Assembly: GCA_965658725.1 (NCBI GenBank)
Contig: CBFHUI010000037.1
Span: forward strand, 1 to 24,572
DNA: 24,572 nt
Reading direction: 5' to 3'
Source: UBA7985 sp965658725
Lineage (GTDB): Bacteria; Pseudomonadota; Alphaproteobacteria; UBA7985
The stretch's first letter is position 1. Each line of letters starts with the position of its first letter. The translations under genes were made by a program, and so were the position numbers. Shown one piece after another: positions 8,538-17,060 of this stretch. The notes under the pieces are model-generated. The model saw only the letters and a list, made by a program, of their open reading frames with translations. It had not been told where the DNA came from and ran no database searches.

Positions 8538-9944
8538 TTGAAACGCTTGCTTGCAACGATTGCTCTGGCCTCGGGTCTGGTCGCGCTGAGCGCTGGCCCG
8601 GCTTTGGCACAATCCGCTGAACGCGCCGTACCGGCTTCAGCGGTTCAGATCCAACTGTCCTTCGCGCCGCTGGTCAAACAGTCAGCGCCGGCAGTGGTGA
8701 ACGTCTTTACCCGCGCAGAAGTGGTGCGTTCGCCACTGGGTGGCTTTGGCGACAGCCCATTTAACTCGCCCTTCGGCGGCCCGACGGAGAAAGTGCAAAC
8801 GGCCCTTGGCTCTGGCGTCATCGTCTCGCCGGACGGGTTGGTCGTCACCAACTACCACGTGATCAGCGAGGGTACGGAAGTCGAGGTTGAACTGACCGAC
8901 AAGCGCGAGTTTGTGGCCGAGGTGATCTTTACCGACAAAGCCTCTGACCTCGCCCTGCTGCGCGTCAATCCGGAAGGCGACGACCTGCCAACGCTTGACC
9001 TTGGCGATTCCGACGGGGTGGAGATCGGCGATCTGGTGCTCGCTATCGGTAACCCCTTCGGCGTGGGCCAGACGACCACCATGGGCATCGTCTCTGCGCT
9101 CGACCGGACAGGCGTCGGGATCACGGATGTCGGCAGCTTCATTCAGACCGATGCGGCCATTAATCCGGGCAACTCCGGCGGCGCCCTGATCGACATGCAA
9201 GGCAATCTGATCGGCATCAATACCGCCATCTTCTCGCAGAGCGGCTCGTCCGCCGGTATCGGCTTCGCGATCCCGGCCAACTTTGTCGCCAATACCCTCC
9301 GCGCGCTGGAAAAGGGCGACGGCAAGGTTATCCGGCCTTGGTTGGGGATCACGGGTGAGACTGTGACCAAGCGAATGGCGAGTGTTCTCGAACTCAACGG
9401 CGACGGCGGCTTTTTGGTGAATGACGTCTACGACCCCTCCCCCGCTTTCTCCGCTGGCATGGCGACCGGCGACGTAATCCTGAACCTCGGCGGGCAGGAA
9501 ATATTGAGCGTCGATGAAATGCGCTACGCGATTGCAAACAGCACAGTGGGCGATCAGATGGTCGCCAACGTGTTCCGGCAAGGCGAGTTCCTCGAACTGC
9601 CGCTGCTGCTGACCGCGCCGCCGGAAGTCCCGGCGCGTGAGGAAACACAGCTGACCGGCCGGCACCCCTTGCAAGGCGCGAGTGTCATCAACCTTTCGCC
9701 CGCGGTCTCACAGGAACTGGACCTGCCCGGTAAGTGGACGGGCGTGGTCATTGCCGAAGTGCCCAGCGGCTCGATCGCGGCGCGTCAGGGCTTCCGGGAG
9801 GGCGACGTGGTGCGCTCTGCCAATCGGGAGATCATCGAAACGGTAGATCAGCTCGAAGAGGTGCTGGAGAATGCCCGCTCACGGCGTTGGTCCTTCATCC
9901 TCGACCGCAACGGCAGAACCGTCACTTACCGGCTCGTCTACTAA
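8538..9944 (+). CDS. Deg/HtrA-type periplasmic serine protease with two PDZ domains
   Basis: The 468-residue protein begins at TTG with a Sec signal peptide (basic KR, hydrophobic core, AGPALA at about residues 19-24). A trypsin-like protease domain follows with the full triad: His107 in TNYHVIS, Asp137 in KASDLALL and Ser213 in NPGNSGGA. Two PDZ domains follow (about 285-375 and 385-465). The family degrades and refolds damaged periplasmic proteins (DegP/DegQ/MucD). The glycine- and phenylalanine-containing loop between the first strands and the His (LGGFGDSPFNSPFGGPTEK) fits a DegP-like LA loop. pdxA starts 4 bases after its stop, so the two genes are cotranscribed and probably coupled. Which paralog (DegP, DegQ or MucD) cannot be settled from sequence alone. 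Confidence 0.93.
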   Translation: MKRLLATIALASGLVALSAGPALAQSAERAVPASAVQIQLSFAPLVKQSAPAVVNVFTRAEVVRSPLGGFGDSPFNSPFGGPTEKVQTALGSGVIVSPDGLVVTNYHVISEGTEVEVELTDKREFVAEVIFTDKASDLALLRVNPEGDDLPTLDLGDSDGVEIGDLVLAIGNPFGVGQTTTMGIVSALDRTGVGITDVGSFIQTDAAINPGNSGGALIDMQGNLIGINTAIFSQSGSSAGIGFAIPANFVANTLRALEKGDGKVIRPWLGITGETVTKRMASVLELNGDGGFLVNDVYDPSPAFSAGMATGDVILNLGGQEILSVDEMRYAIANSTVGDQMVANVFRQGEFLELPLLLTAPPEVPAREETQLTGRHPLQGASVINLSPAVSQELDLPGKWTGVVIAEVPSGSIAARQGFREGDVVRSANREIIETVDQLEEVLENARSRRWSFILDRNGRTVTYRLVY

Positions 9945-9948
9945 GGCG

Positions 9949-10941
9949 ATGAAAGCCACTGCGCCGCTACCTTTGGGCCTGACACTGGGTGATCCCGCTG
10001 GGATTGGACCGGAAATCTGCGCCAAGCTGCTCGCGCAAGCGGACCTACCCGAACCACCGGTGGTCATCGGTGACGCGGGAACGCTGGAACGTGCGGCGGA
10101 GCGGTTGGGGCTGACCCTGCCGCTCACGCCGGTTGCGGACGCGGCGCAAGCGGTTCCAAGCGGCCGGATCGCCGTATTGAACGCTGGACCAGACTGCGCG
10201 GGCGTGGCGCTCGGGCAGGTGTCTGCCACCGCGGGCGAAGCGGCCTATGCGGCTGTCAAAACCGGGATCGACGCCGCGCTGGCCGGGCAACTGAGCGGGA
10301 TCGTCACCGCCCCCATCAACAAAGAAGCCCTCGCCGCCGCGTACGTACCGTTTCCCGGTCATACCGAGATGCTGGCCCATCACGCGCAGGCCGAGGTCGC
10401 CATGATGCTCGCCAACGCGGATATCCGCACGGTCCTGACGACCATCCACGTACCGCTTCGCAAGGCCGTCGATATGATCACGCGCGCCACCGTCCTGCGT
10501 GCCATTCGGTTGGCGGATCAGGGGGCAAAGGCGCTGGGCGTTGGTGCGCCTAGGGTCGCCGTGGCTGGGCTGAACCCGCACGCGGGCGAAGGGCGCCTGT
10601 TCGGGGACGAAGACGCGGATGAGATTGCGCCGGCCATCGCAGACGCTCGCGCCGAAGGCGTCGACGCCAGCGGCCCTTGGCCGGGAGATACGGTCTTTAT
10701 GGCAGCGCGCAACGGAGACTTCGATGTGGTCGTGGCGCAGTACCATGATCAGGGTCTGATACCGGTGAAGTACCTCGGGCTCGCGGAAGGCGTGAACATC
10801 ACGCTCGGCCTGCCCTTTGTGAGGACCTCACCCGACCACGGCACAGCCTTTGACATCGCAGGCAAAGGCGTTGCGGACCCGGCGAGCCTGCGTACCGCGC
10901 TGGACTATGCGCTGCGCCTGCGGGACGTCGCGCAGGACTAG
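9949..10941 (+). CDS. pdxA: 4-hydroxythreonine-4-phosphate dehydrogenase
   Basis: The 330-residue enzyme of pyridoxal-5'-phosphate synthesis (DXP-dependent route) oxidises 4-phosphohydroxy-threonine with NAD before condensation by PdxJ. The metal ligands line up with E. coli PdxA: His167 in TIHVPL, His211 in LNPHAGEG and His266 in QYHDQGL (E. coli 166, 211 and 266). TLGDPAGIGPE opens the fold, and TAPINKEAL and PGHTEML are family motifs. The ATG at 9949 begins right at conserved sequence; the longer frame from 9871 overlaps the protease gene and is not supported. In many proteobacteria pdxA sits downstream of surA; here a Deg protease takes that place, another periplasmic quality-control gene. 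Its last four bases overlap the stop of the convergent DMT transporter. Confidence 0.96.
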   Translation: MKATAPLPLGLTLGDPAGIGPEICAKLLAQADLPEPPVVIGDAGTLERAAERLGLTLPLTPVADAAQAVPSGRIAVLNAGPDCAGVALGQVSATAGEAAYAAVKTGIDAALAGQLSGIVTAPINKEALAAAYVPFPGHTEMLAHHAQAEVAMMLANADIRTVLTTIHVPLRKAVDMITRATVLRAIRLADQGAKALGVGAPRVAVAGLNPHAGEGRLFGDEDADEIAPAIADARAEGVDASGPWPGDTVFMAARNGDFDVVVAQYHDQGLIPVKYLGLAEGVNITLGLPFVRTSPDHGTAFDIAGKGVADPASLRTALDYALRLRDVAQD

Positions 10942-11879
10942 CTGTCTTTGGCGCTGGATGAACCAGCGCTCGCGGGCGCGTCTTCTTTGGTCTTTACGGC
11001 AGAGACAACGACAACGACAACGGCGATCCCAACGACGGCACCGCCTGCGATTTCGTGCACCTCCGGGCGCTGACCGATCAGCCACCAGATCCAGAACGTG
11101 CCGAGCAGGGTTTCAAGCAGAAACACGAGGCTGGTCTCAGCGGAACTGATGAAGCGCGGGGCCAGCGTGATGAAGATGAAGCTCAGCCCTGATACCGCGA
11201 CGATCAGGAACGAAAACTCCCAGAACACGCCCGCAGGGATCGCCAGCGTTGGCGCGATGAAGGGCATGAGGGCCATAGCAAACAGGCCCGCAACGGCATT
11301 CGACGGCCAGATGTTCGGCTGCTCGATCCGGCGCGTCAGCGTGAACATCAGCCCCAGCAGCGTCGGCACGAGGAACAGCGCCAGCAGGCTTGGCCAAGGC
11401 GGCAGGGAGAAGCCTTGCCCCGCGCCAGATGCCGCCCCGCCACTGTGCGCCAAGACCTCACCGACCACCACAATTCCCATCCCGGCGAATGATAGTGCAA
11501 TTGCGATCCACACGGCTGGCCGCGGCGGTTCGCGCAGCAGAATGATAGAGAACACCGCCCCCGACACTGGCCCCAGCGCCACCACGATCAGCAGAATGAT
11601 CGGGTTAATCGTTGTCGCCGAATAAACAAAACTGCAGGTCGAGATAAAGAAGCCCAGCGATATCGCCAGCCCCAGCCAGCCTGTCTGCTGGAAGTAGGCC
11701 AAGAGGCGCCCTCGGTACCAGATCACGGACAACACCGCTGCCACGCCAAAAATCCCCATGCCCCGCCAGAACAGCAGGCCCCAAGGGTCCATGGCAACTT
11801 TTCGGATCAGTGCCGAGTCAGGAGAAATAATGAGGACGCCCAGAATAGCGAAGGCGTAACCGATAAGACGAGGGTGCAT
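10938..11879 (-). CDS. DMT-superfamily (EamA) transporter
   Basis: The 313-residue inner-membrane protein has about ten hydrophobic helices in two EamA repeats, the second from about residue 160. The start MHPRLIGYAFAILGVLIISP, the GLLFWRG segment of the first repeat and ISSAETSLVFLLETLLGTFW in the second are typical of drug/metabolite exporters of the RhaT/YdcZ-like superfamily. The tail ends in a short polar, Ser/Ala-rich stretch. The ATG at 11879 is preceded by AAGGAA at a suitable distance. Substrate is unknown; the family covers amino acids, nucleotide sugars and small metabolites. It is divergent from the ABC transporter genes and convergent with pdxA, with a four-base stop overlap. Confidence 0.88.
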   Translation of the reverse strand: MHPRLIGYAFAILGVLIISPDSALIRKVAMDPWGLLFWRGMGIFGVAAVLSVIWYRGRLLAYFQQTGWLGLAISLGFFISTCSFVYSATTINPIILLIVVALGPVSGAVFSIILLREPPRPAVWIAIALSFAGMGIVVVGEVLAHSGGAASGAGQGFSLPPWPSLLALFLVPTLLGLMFTLTRRIEQPNIWPSNAVAGLFAMALMPFIAPTLAIPAGVFWEFSFLIVAVSGLSFIFITLAPRFISSAETSLVFLLETLLGTFWIWWLIGQRPEVHEIAGGAVVGIAVVVVVVSAVKTKEDAPASAGSSSAKDS

Positions 11880-12103
11880 AAAAATTCCTTACCGCCCCCT
11901 CTTGCTCCTCTTCGAAGGTCTTTGCCAAGGGATTTTGGCCCGAAGTTTATCCCGTCCCCGACAAGGCTGCCCCTTTTCTGCGCGTTGCCTGATGAATTGT
12001 TGTTCAAAGCAAGTCATCCACAGGCCAAAGGCTCGCGAATTAGGCAATGCTGGGCTATAGCGCTGAAGACAAAGTTTTAGTTTTAGGGGCGCGGGACCGG
12101 CTC

Positions 12104-13591
12104 ATGACAAGTCTGCTTTCGCTGGAGCGGATCACCAAGGCTTATCCGGGCGTGTTGGCTAACGACGCGGTCGACTTCGCGGTCGAAGGCGGCGAGATCC
12201 ACGCGCTGTTGGGCGAAAACGGCGCGGGTAAATCCACGCTGATGAAGGTTCTTTCGGGCCTGACCAAGCCCGATTCCGGTCGCATCGTCTGGAAAGGGAC
12301 TGAAACCACCATCGCCTCTCCCCAAGCCTCTAAAGCCCTCGGTATCGGGATGGTGCACCAGCACTTCGCGCTGTTCGACGGGATGTCAGTGGGTGAGAAC
12401 ATTGCGCTCGGGCTGGGCGGTCAGTTCAATACTGAGCAGCGAGAGCGCATCATCGAAATGTCAGAAAAGTACGGCCTGCCGCTGGACCCTGACGCGCTGG
12501 TCTTCACCCTTTCCGCCGGGGAAAAGCAGCGGATTGAAGTGGTGCGCGCGCTGCTGGGTGAGCCGGAGTTGCTGATCCTGGACGAGCCGACCTCGGTTTT
12601 GACTCCGCAAGAAGCCGATGCCCTCTTTGCCACACTGCGCCTGCTGCGCGACGAAGGCCGGGGATTGGTGTTCATTTCCCACAAACTCAACGAAGTCCGC
12701 GCTTTGTGCGAGCGCGCAACGATTTTGCGCGGCGGTAAGGTCGTCGCGACCTGTACCCCGGCGGATAAAACGGCTGAAGAGATCGCGGAAATGATGATCG
12801 GCACTCGGCCCGTTCCAACCGCCAAAGCTGACCAAAACCTCGGCGAGGTCGCGCTGTCGGTGGAGAACCTACACACCGCTGACATTTCCATTCCGACCCT
12901 TACCCTTCGACGGGGCGAAATCCTTGGGGTTGCCGGCGTGGCGGGCAATGGTCAGGAAGCGCTCTATTCCTACCTGGCCGGCGAAGACCTGGCACCCAGC
13001 GCAGGCGCGCTGCGGCTGTGCGGGATCGATGCGGGGCGGCTGGGACCGTCAGAGCGGCGAGCGCTCGGCGGCGCGTTTGTGCCCGAAGAGCGACTGGGAC
13101 ATGCGGCAGTGCCTGACTTCAGCCTGATCGACAACACGCTGCTGTCCAACCTCGGCACCGATGGGTTTCAGAAGCGCGGCCTGATCAACTGGCAGCGCAC
13201 GCGCGAGCACGCGGTCGAAGTCTGCGACGGCTACGACGTCCGCCACGCGGGCGTAACCGGGCGCGCCGGTGCGCTTTCCGGCGGCAATCTGCAGAAATTC
13301 ATTGTGGGTCGCGAGCTGATCAAGCAGCCAGACGTCCTGATCGTCAATCAACCCACGTGGGGCGTTGATATGGGCTCTGCGACCAACATTCGCGACCAAC
13401 TCAAGGCGCTGGCCGAGCAGGGTTCTGCCGTGCTGGTGATCAGCCAGGATCTCGACGAGCTGTTCGAACTGGCCGACACCCTCTGCGTACTCAACCATGG
13501 CACCCTGTCTGCTGCTCAGCCGACCGGCGCTTGGACCGCAGAGACGCTGGGCGTGGCTATGACTGGTGAAGTGAAGGAGCAGGCGGCATGA
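12104..13591 (+). CDS. BMP-type (nucleoside/purine) ABC importer, double ATP-binding protein
   Basis: The 495-residue protein consists of two tandem ABC ATPase domains, as in NupA/YufO and the simple-sugar class. Domain 1 is complete: Walker A GENGAGKST (37-45), signature LSAGEKQRIEVV, Walker B plus catalytic Glu in LLILDEPTSVLT. Domain 2 has a degenerate Walker A (GVAGNGQEAL), a normal signature LSGGNLQKF, but LIVNQPTWGVD where catalytic Glu would be, so Gln replaces Glu and the second site is probably ATPase-dead, as often in this subfamily. The ATG at 12104 begins the conserved domain; the longer frame from 12047 adds 19 unrelated residues. Its stop overlaps the next permease start (ATGA), so the genes form an operon. 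Confidence 0.92.
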   Translation: MTSLLSLERITKAYPGVLANDAVDFAVEGGEIHALLGENGAGKSTLMKVLSGLTKPDSGRIVWKGTETTIASPQASKALGIGMVHQHFALFDGMSVGENIALGLGGQFNTEQRERIIEMSEKYGLPLDPDALVFTLSAGEKQRIEVVRALLGEPELLILDEPTSVLTPQEADALFATLRLLRDEGRGLVFISHKLNEVRALCERATILRGGKVVATCTPADKTAEEIAEMMIGTRPVPTAKADQNLGEVALSVENLHTADISIPTLTLRRGEILGVAGVAGNGQEALYSYLAGEDLAPSAGALRLCGIDAGRLGPSERRALGGAFVPEERLGHAAVPDFSLIDNTLLSNLGTDGFQKRGLINWQRTREHAVEVCDGYDVRHAGVTGRAGALSGGNLQKFIVGRELIKQPDVLIVNQPTWGVDMGSATNIRDQLKALAEQGSAVLVISQDLDELFELADTLCVLNHGTLSAAQPTGAWTAETLGVAMTGEVKEQAA

Positions 13592-14685
13592 TCCGGTTTG
13601 TCCCGCGCACTCAGTTTGGCTTCTGGGCCACGGCCTTCCCGCTGCTGCTGGCGCTGGCCATCACGGTTGTGGTGGGCTTTCTGGTTATGCTGGCCATGTC
13701 GAGCCAGCCACTCGCGGACACGTGGACACTCCTAACCTTCCCCTGGCAGGCCCGGACAGCGGCGGTGCAGTGGGGCTTTGTGCTGCAAAAGTCGTCCTAT
13801 CTCGCAATCATGGCCGTGGGGCTGAGCATCGGGTTTCGGGCGAACGTCTGGAACATTGGGGCTGAGGGGCAATTTGCCTTCGGCTCTATTTTCGCCTTTG
13901 CCGCCTACCTGCTGTTTGGGATGCCGGACACCGTCTGGTTCCTGCCCGTCATGCTGGGCTTTGGTGTGCTCGGTGGTGTTGCGTGGGCACTGATCCCAGC
14001 GGCGCTGCGGGTTTGGGCGAATACGAATGAGCTGCTGACCTCGCTGATGCTCGTCTACGTCGCTGCAAACGTCCTGAACTACGTCACCACGGGCCCTTGG
14101 AAGGGCGACCCCAAGGCGGGACAGGCTGAGAGTGACCCGATCCACGAAAGCCTGCGCATCATGTCGATCATCGAGCGCACTGACTTTCACTGGGGTGTGG
14201 TGATTTGCGCGGGCGCGATTCTGATCCTGGCCTTTGTCGTGCTGTTCACGACCTTCGGCTACAGCCTACGCGTTGCACAGAACACCCCACGCGCCCAACG
14301 GTTCGCGGGCTTCTCCCCCAAAATGACAGTATGGATGTCGTTCATCCTTTCCGGCGCGACAGCCGGGCTGGCGGGCGCGATTTTCCTGTCAGCCGAAACG
14401 GGAAAGCTGATCCAGTCAGAAAACTATCTCAACGGGCTTGGCTTCACCGCCATCGTTATCGCGTTCCTTGGTCGCCTGCACCCTCTGGGCATCGTCGCTG
14501 CGGCACTGGTGATCTCTTACGTCAATGTCGGCGCAACCTACGTGCAATCGGCCAGTCAGGTCGATGACGCCGTGGCTGATCTGGTACAAGTGACGGCGCT
14601 GTTCGCCGTGCTGGGGACCGCTTTCCTGAGCCAATACCGCGTGGTCTTCGGTCGGCCTGATCTGAGTACGGAGGGCGCGGCATGA
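13588..14685 (+). CDS. BMP-type ABC importer permease 1 (NupP/YufP-like)
   Basis: The 365-residue inner-membrane permease belongs to the branched-chain-amino-acid/sugar-like permease family (BPD_transp_2). Eight or more hydrophobic segments are visible. AVGLSIGFRANVWNIGAEGQ (about 75-94) is the conserved element of this class, and the coupling region includes NTPRAQRFAGFSPKMTVWMSF. The gene is preceded by AAGGAG and its ATG overlaps the ATPase stop; its own stop overlaps the second permease start. It works as half of a heterodimeric channel with the downstream permease. Confidence 0.92.
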   Translation: MIRFVPRTQFGFWATAFPLLLALAITVVVGFLVMLAMSSQPLADTWTLLTFPWQARTAAVQWGFVLQKSSYLAIMAVGLSIGFRANVWNIGAEGQFAFGSIFAFAAYLLFGMPDTVWFLPVMLGFGVLGGVAWALIPAALRVWANTNELLTSLMLVYVAANVLNYVTTGPWKGDPKAGQAESDPIHESLRIMSIIERTDFHWGVVICAGAILILAFVVLFTTFGYSLRVAQNTPRAQRFAGFSPKMTVWMSFILSGATAGLAGAIFLSAETGKLIQSENYLNGLGFTAIVIAFLGRLHPLGIVAAALVISYVNVGATYVQSASQVDDAVADLVQVTALFAVLGTAFLSQYRVVFGRPDLSTEGAA

Positions 14686-15698
14686 GCGATCTTATCATCC
14701 AGATTCTTGCCGCTTCCATGCTGCTCGCAACCCCGCTGCTGCTGGCGGCGATTGGTGAATTGGTGGTGGAGAAATCAGGGGTCATCAACCTCGGGGTCGA
14801 AGGCATGATGCTGATCGGCGGGCTGGCCGGGTTCATCGCGCTGTACCAGTTGCAGACCTCCGAGTGCACCATGCTGATCGGCGAGACCTGTTTTACCTTT
14901 AAGAACTCGGTCAACCAATTCCAGTACATCGGCTCCCTGATTATTGCTGCTATTGTTGGCGCTATGGCCGCTGCACTGTTCGGCTTCCTGACGCAGTATT
15001 TCCGCGCCAACCACATTGCCGCTGGTCTAGGCCTGACGGTGTTGGGCGCGGGCCTGTCAAACTCTCTGGGCGGCAACTTCTTCGGCGTGGACTATACCGC
15101 TGCCATCGTTGCCAGTGTCCCGCCGCTGTTCCCCAAGGCTTGGGGCGACGTACCCCTGATTGGCCCGCTGCTGTTCAGCCAAAACCTGCTGGTGCCGTTC
15201 TCTTTTGTCATGCTGGTTGCGGTCTGGTTCTTCCTCAACCGCACCCGCGCCGGGCTGATCGTCCGCGCAGTCGGGGAGAACCACCATTCAGCCTACGCGC
15301 TGGGCTACCCGGTGATCTTTGTCCGCATGGCGACGATCATGTTTGGCGGAGCCATGGCCGGTCTTGCCGGGGCCTTTATCGTGATCGCGCAGATCGCGCC
15401 GAAATGGACAGAAGGCATTACTGTGGGCAAGGGCTGGCTCGCGCTGGCGTTGATTCTTTTCTCGACATGGCGTCCCGGGCGCGTGCTTCTTGGTGCCTAT
15501 TTGTTCGGCATTGTGCTCGCCTTGGAGCCTCGTTTAAAGGCAATCTTCTCGAACATGTCGCTCGAAGTTTCGTATTTCTTGACAGCTTTGCCGTATATCG
15601 TGCCGGTGGTTGTGCTCGTTCTGATCTCCCGTAACCCGGTGATGATCCGACGCAATGCGCCGGCCAGTCTTGGCCAATCCTTTGAACCCCGGTCTTAG
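14682..15698 (+). CDS. BMP-type ABC importer permease 2 (NupQ/YufQ-like)
   Basis: The 338-residue membrane protein is the second half of the permease pair. It opens with ATPLLLAAIGELVVEKSGVI, whose GELVxExSGVxNLGVEGMM pattern is the hallmark of this subfamily. ALGYPVIFVRMATIMFGGAM in the second half is the probable coupling segment. About nine hydrophobic helices are visible. It overlaps permease 1 by four bases. After its stop, 70 bases with the palindrome GGTTAACC (15715-15722) lead to the binding-protein gene. Confidence 0.92.
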   Translation: MSDLIIQILAASMLLATPLLLAAIGELVVEKSGVINLGVEGMMLIGGLAGFIALYQLQTSECTMLIGETCFTFKNSVNQFQYIGSLIIAAIVGAMAAALFGFLTQYFRANHIAAGLGLTVLGAGLSNSLGGNFFGVDYTAAIVASVPPLFPKAWGDVPLIGPLLFSQNLLVPFSFVMLVAVWFFLNRTRAGLIVRAVGENHHSAYALGYPVIFVRMATIMFGGAMAGLAGAFIVIAQIAPKWTEGITVGKGWLALALILFSTWRPGRVLLGAYLFGIVLALEPRLKAIFSNMSLEVSYFLTALPYIVPVVVLVLISRNPVMIRRNAPASLGQSFEPRS

Positions 15699-15753
15699 AT
15701 CGGTCAGAGGTCATGGTTAACCGTTCACCCCATCCTGCACGTTGAGACCAAGT

Positions 15754-15760
15754 AGAGGAG
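15754..15760 (+). promoter_or_regulatory. Ribosome binding site of the binding-protein gene
   Basis: AGAGGAG lies eight bases before the ATG at 15769 and excludes the longer frame from 15742. It is a strong site, in keeping with the high expression suggested by this gene's codon use. Confidence 0.7.
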
Positions 15761-15768
15761 ACCCTCAA

Positions 15769-16863
15769 ATGAATCGTGCCATCACCCTGTTCGCAGCCGC
15801 ACTGACTTTCGGTGCGTTTGCGGCATCCCCAGCTCAGGCTGAAACCAAAGTCGGCTTCGTATACGTTGGCCCTCCAGGCGATCTTGGCTGGACCTACCGT
15901 CACGACATCGGTCGTCAGGCTGTTGAAGCCCTCGACGGCATCACGACGACCGCTCTGGAGAACGTTCCAGAAGGTCCAGAGGCTGTTGAAGCAATCACGC
16001 AGCTGGCTGAAACCGGCCACGACCTGATCTTCACCACCTCCTTCGGCTTCATGGACGCGACCAACGAAGTTGCTGGTGCGTACCCTGACATTAAGTTCGA
16101 GCACGCAACCGGCTACATCCGCGCGCATCCGAACGTAACCACCTTCTCCGCACGCTTCTACGAAGGCCGTGTCGTTGAGGGTCTGATTGCTGCGAAGATG
16201 ACCGAGTCCAACAAGATCGGTTACATCGCTTCCTTCCCAATTCCGGAAGTTATCCGCGGCATCAACGCCTTCATGCTGGAAGCCAAGCAGCACAACCCTG
16301 ACGTTGAAGTCGAAATCGTTTGGGTCTTCACCTGGTTCGACCCAGCGAAAGAAGCTGCGGCCGCGCAGGCGCTGATCGACAACGGTGCAGACATCATCGT
16401 CCAGCACACCGACTCTCCAGCGGCGATGCAGATTGCTGAAAACGCAGGCATCAAAGCCTTCGGTCAGGCGTCTGACATGTCCCGCTTCGGCCCAACGGCA
16501 CACCTCGTGTCGATCGTTGACGACTGGGATTCCTACTACGTTGACCGCGCTATCGCTGTTCGCGATGGCACCTGGGAGCAGCAGGACACCTGGTGGGGCC
16601 TGACCAAGGACGGCATGGGCGGCGAGACCGGCATGGTTGTCATGGGCTCCTACGGCAACATGCCGGATGACGTCATGGCGGAAGCCAAGGCGCTCGAAAT
16701 GGCGCTGGCAAACGGCGACCGTCACTCCTTCCCATGCCCGATCTACAAGCAGGACGGCGCACTGGCTGAGGATTGTGCAGCAGGTGAATCCCACCTGACG
16801 GACGGCACGCTGGTTGGGATGAACTGGTACATCCAGGGCATCGACGCCACCATCCCGCAGTAA
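15769..16863 (+). CDS. BMP-family periplasmic substrate-binding protein
   Basis: The 364-residue protein has a Sec signal peptide with probable cleavage at PAQA/ETK (24/25) and no lipobox Cys, so it is a soluble periplasmic protein. The mature part has BMP-family features: KVGFVYVGPPGDLGWTYRHD at the first strand, HATGYIRAHPNV, and IPEVIRGINAF. Its closest well-known relatives, from memory, are the alphaproteobacterial purine-binding BMP proteins (for example in Brucella). Hence purines or nucleosides are the favoured ligands, though this is inference. Cys323 and Cys336 could form a disulfide. Codon use differs from all neighbours: Pro is mostly CCA (9 of 17 by my count) and never CCC. This fits strong translation, as expected of a binding protein needed in excess over its permease. 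Confidence 0.93.
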   Translation: MNRAITLFAAALTFGAFAASPAQAETKVGFVYVGPPGDLGWTYRHDIGRQAVEALDGITTTALENVPEGPEAVEAITQLAETGHDLIFTTSFGFMDATNEVAGAYPDIKFEHATGYIRAHPNVTTFSARFYEGRVVEGLIAAKMTESNKIGYIASFPIPEVIRGINAFMLEAKQHNPDVEVEIVWVFTWFDPAKEAAAAQALIDNGADIIVQHTDSPAAMQIAENAGIKAFGQASDMSRFGPTAHLVSIVDDWDSYYVDRAIAVRDGTWEQQDTWWGLTKDGMGGETGMVVMGSYGNMPDDVMAEAKALEMALANGDRHSFPCPIYKQDGALAEDCAAGESHLTDGTLVGMNWYIQGIDATIPQ

Positions 16864-16882
16864 GTAGCGGCAGTCGGAAATC

Positions 16883-16907
16883 GGAGCGGCCCCGCGCGGT
16901 CCGCTCC
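16883..16907 (+). repeat. Hairpin upstream of the terminator
   Basis: GGAGCGG (16883-16889) pairs perfectly with CCGCTCC (16901-16907) across an 11-base loop. It lies 20 bases after the binding-protein stop and just before the terminator; it may protect the mRNA's 3' end or aid termination. Confidence 0.45.
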
Positions 16908-16918
16908 CATCCCGAACC

Positions 16919-16953
16919 AGCCCCGGCCCGTGAAAGCGGCGCCGGGGCTTTTT
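16919..16953 (+). terminator. Rho-independent terminator of the BMP transporter operon
   Basis: AGCCCCGGC (16919-16927) pairs with GCCGGGGCT (16941-16949), a perfect 9-bp GC-rich stem. The loop may extend the stem (CCG...CGG) and a run of five T (16949-16953) follows. It ends the transporter operon and separates it from the dehydrogenase gene. Confidence 0.85.
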
Positions 16954-17060
16954 CGTGCTTTCCCCGCCATTCAGGGTCGCAGGGGGGTTTGCGCGGCGCA
17001 GTCAAACGGGTTGAATGGGCACCACTTTCTCACCCTGCTTCACTCAAGAAGGCACGCCTT

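Noticed and set aside
8682..9674. Minus-strand 330-codon frame opposite the Deg protease
   Set aside because: Shadow of a gene with an intact catalytic triad on the plus strand.
15418..16794. Minus-strand 458-codon frame opposite the binding-protein gene
   Set aside because: Shadow frame; the plus strand encodes a clear BMP binding protein with signal peptide and ribosome site.
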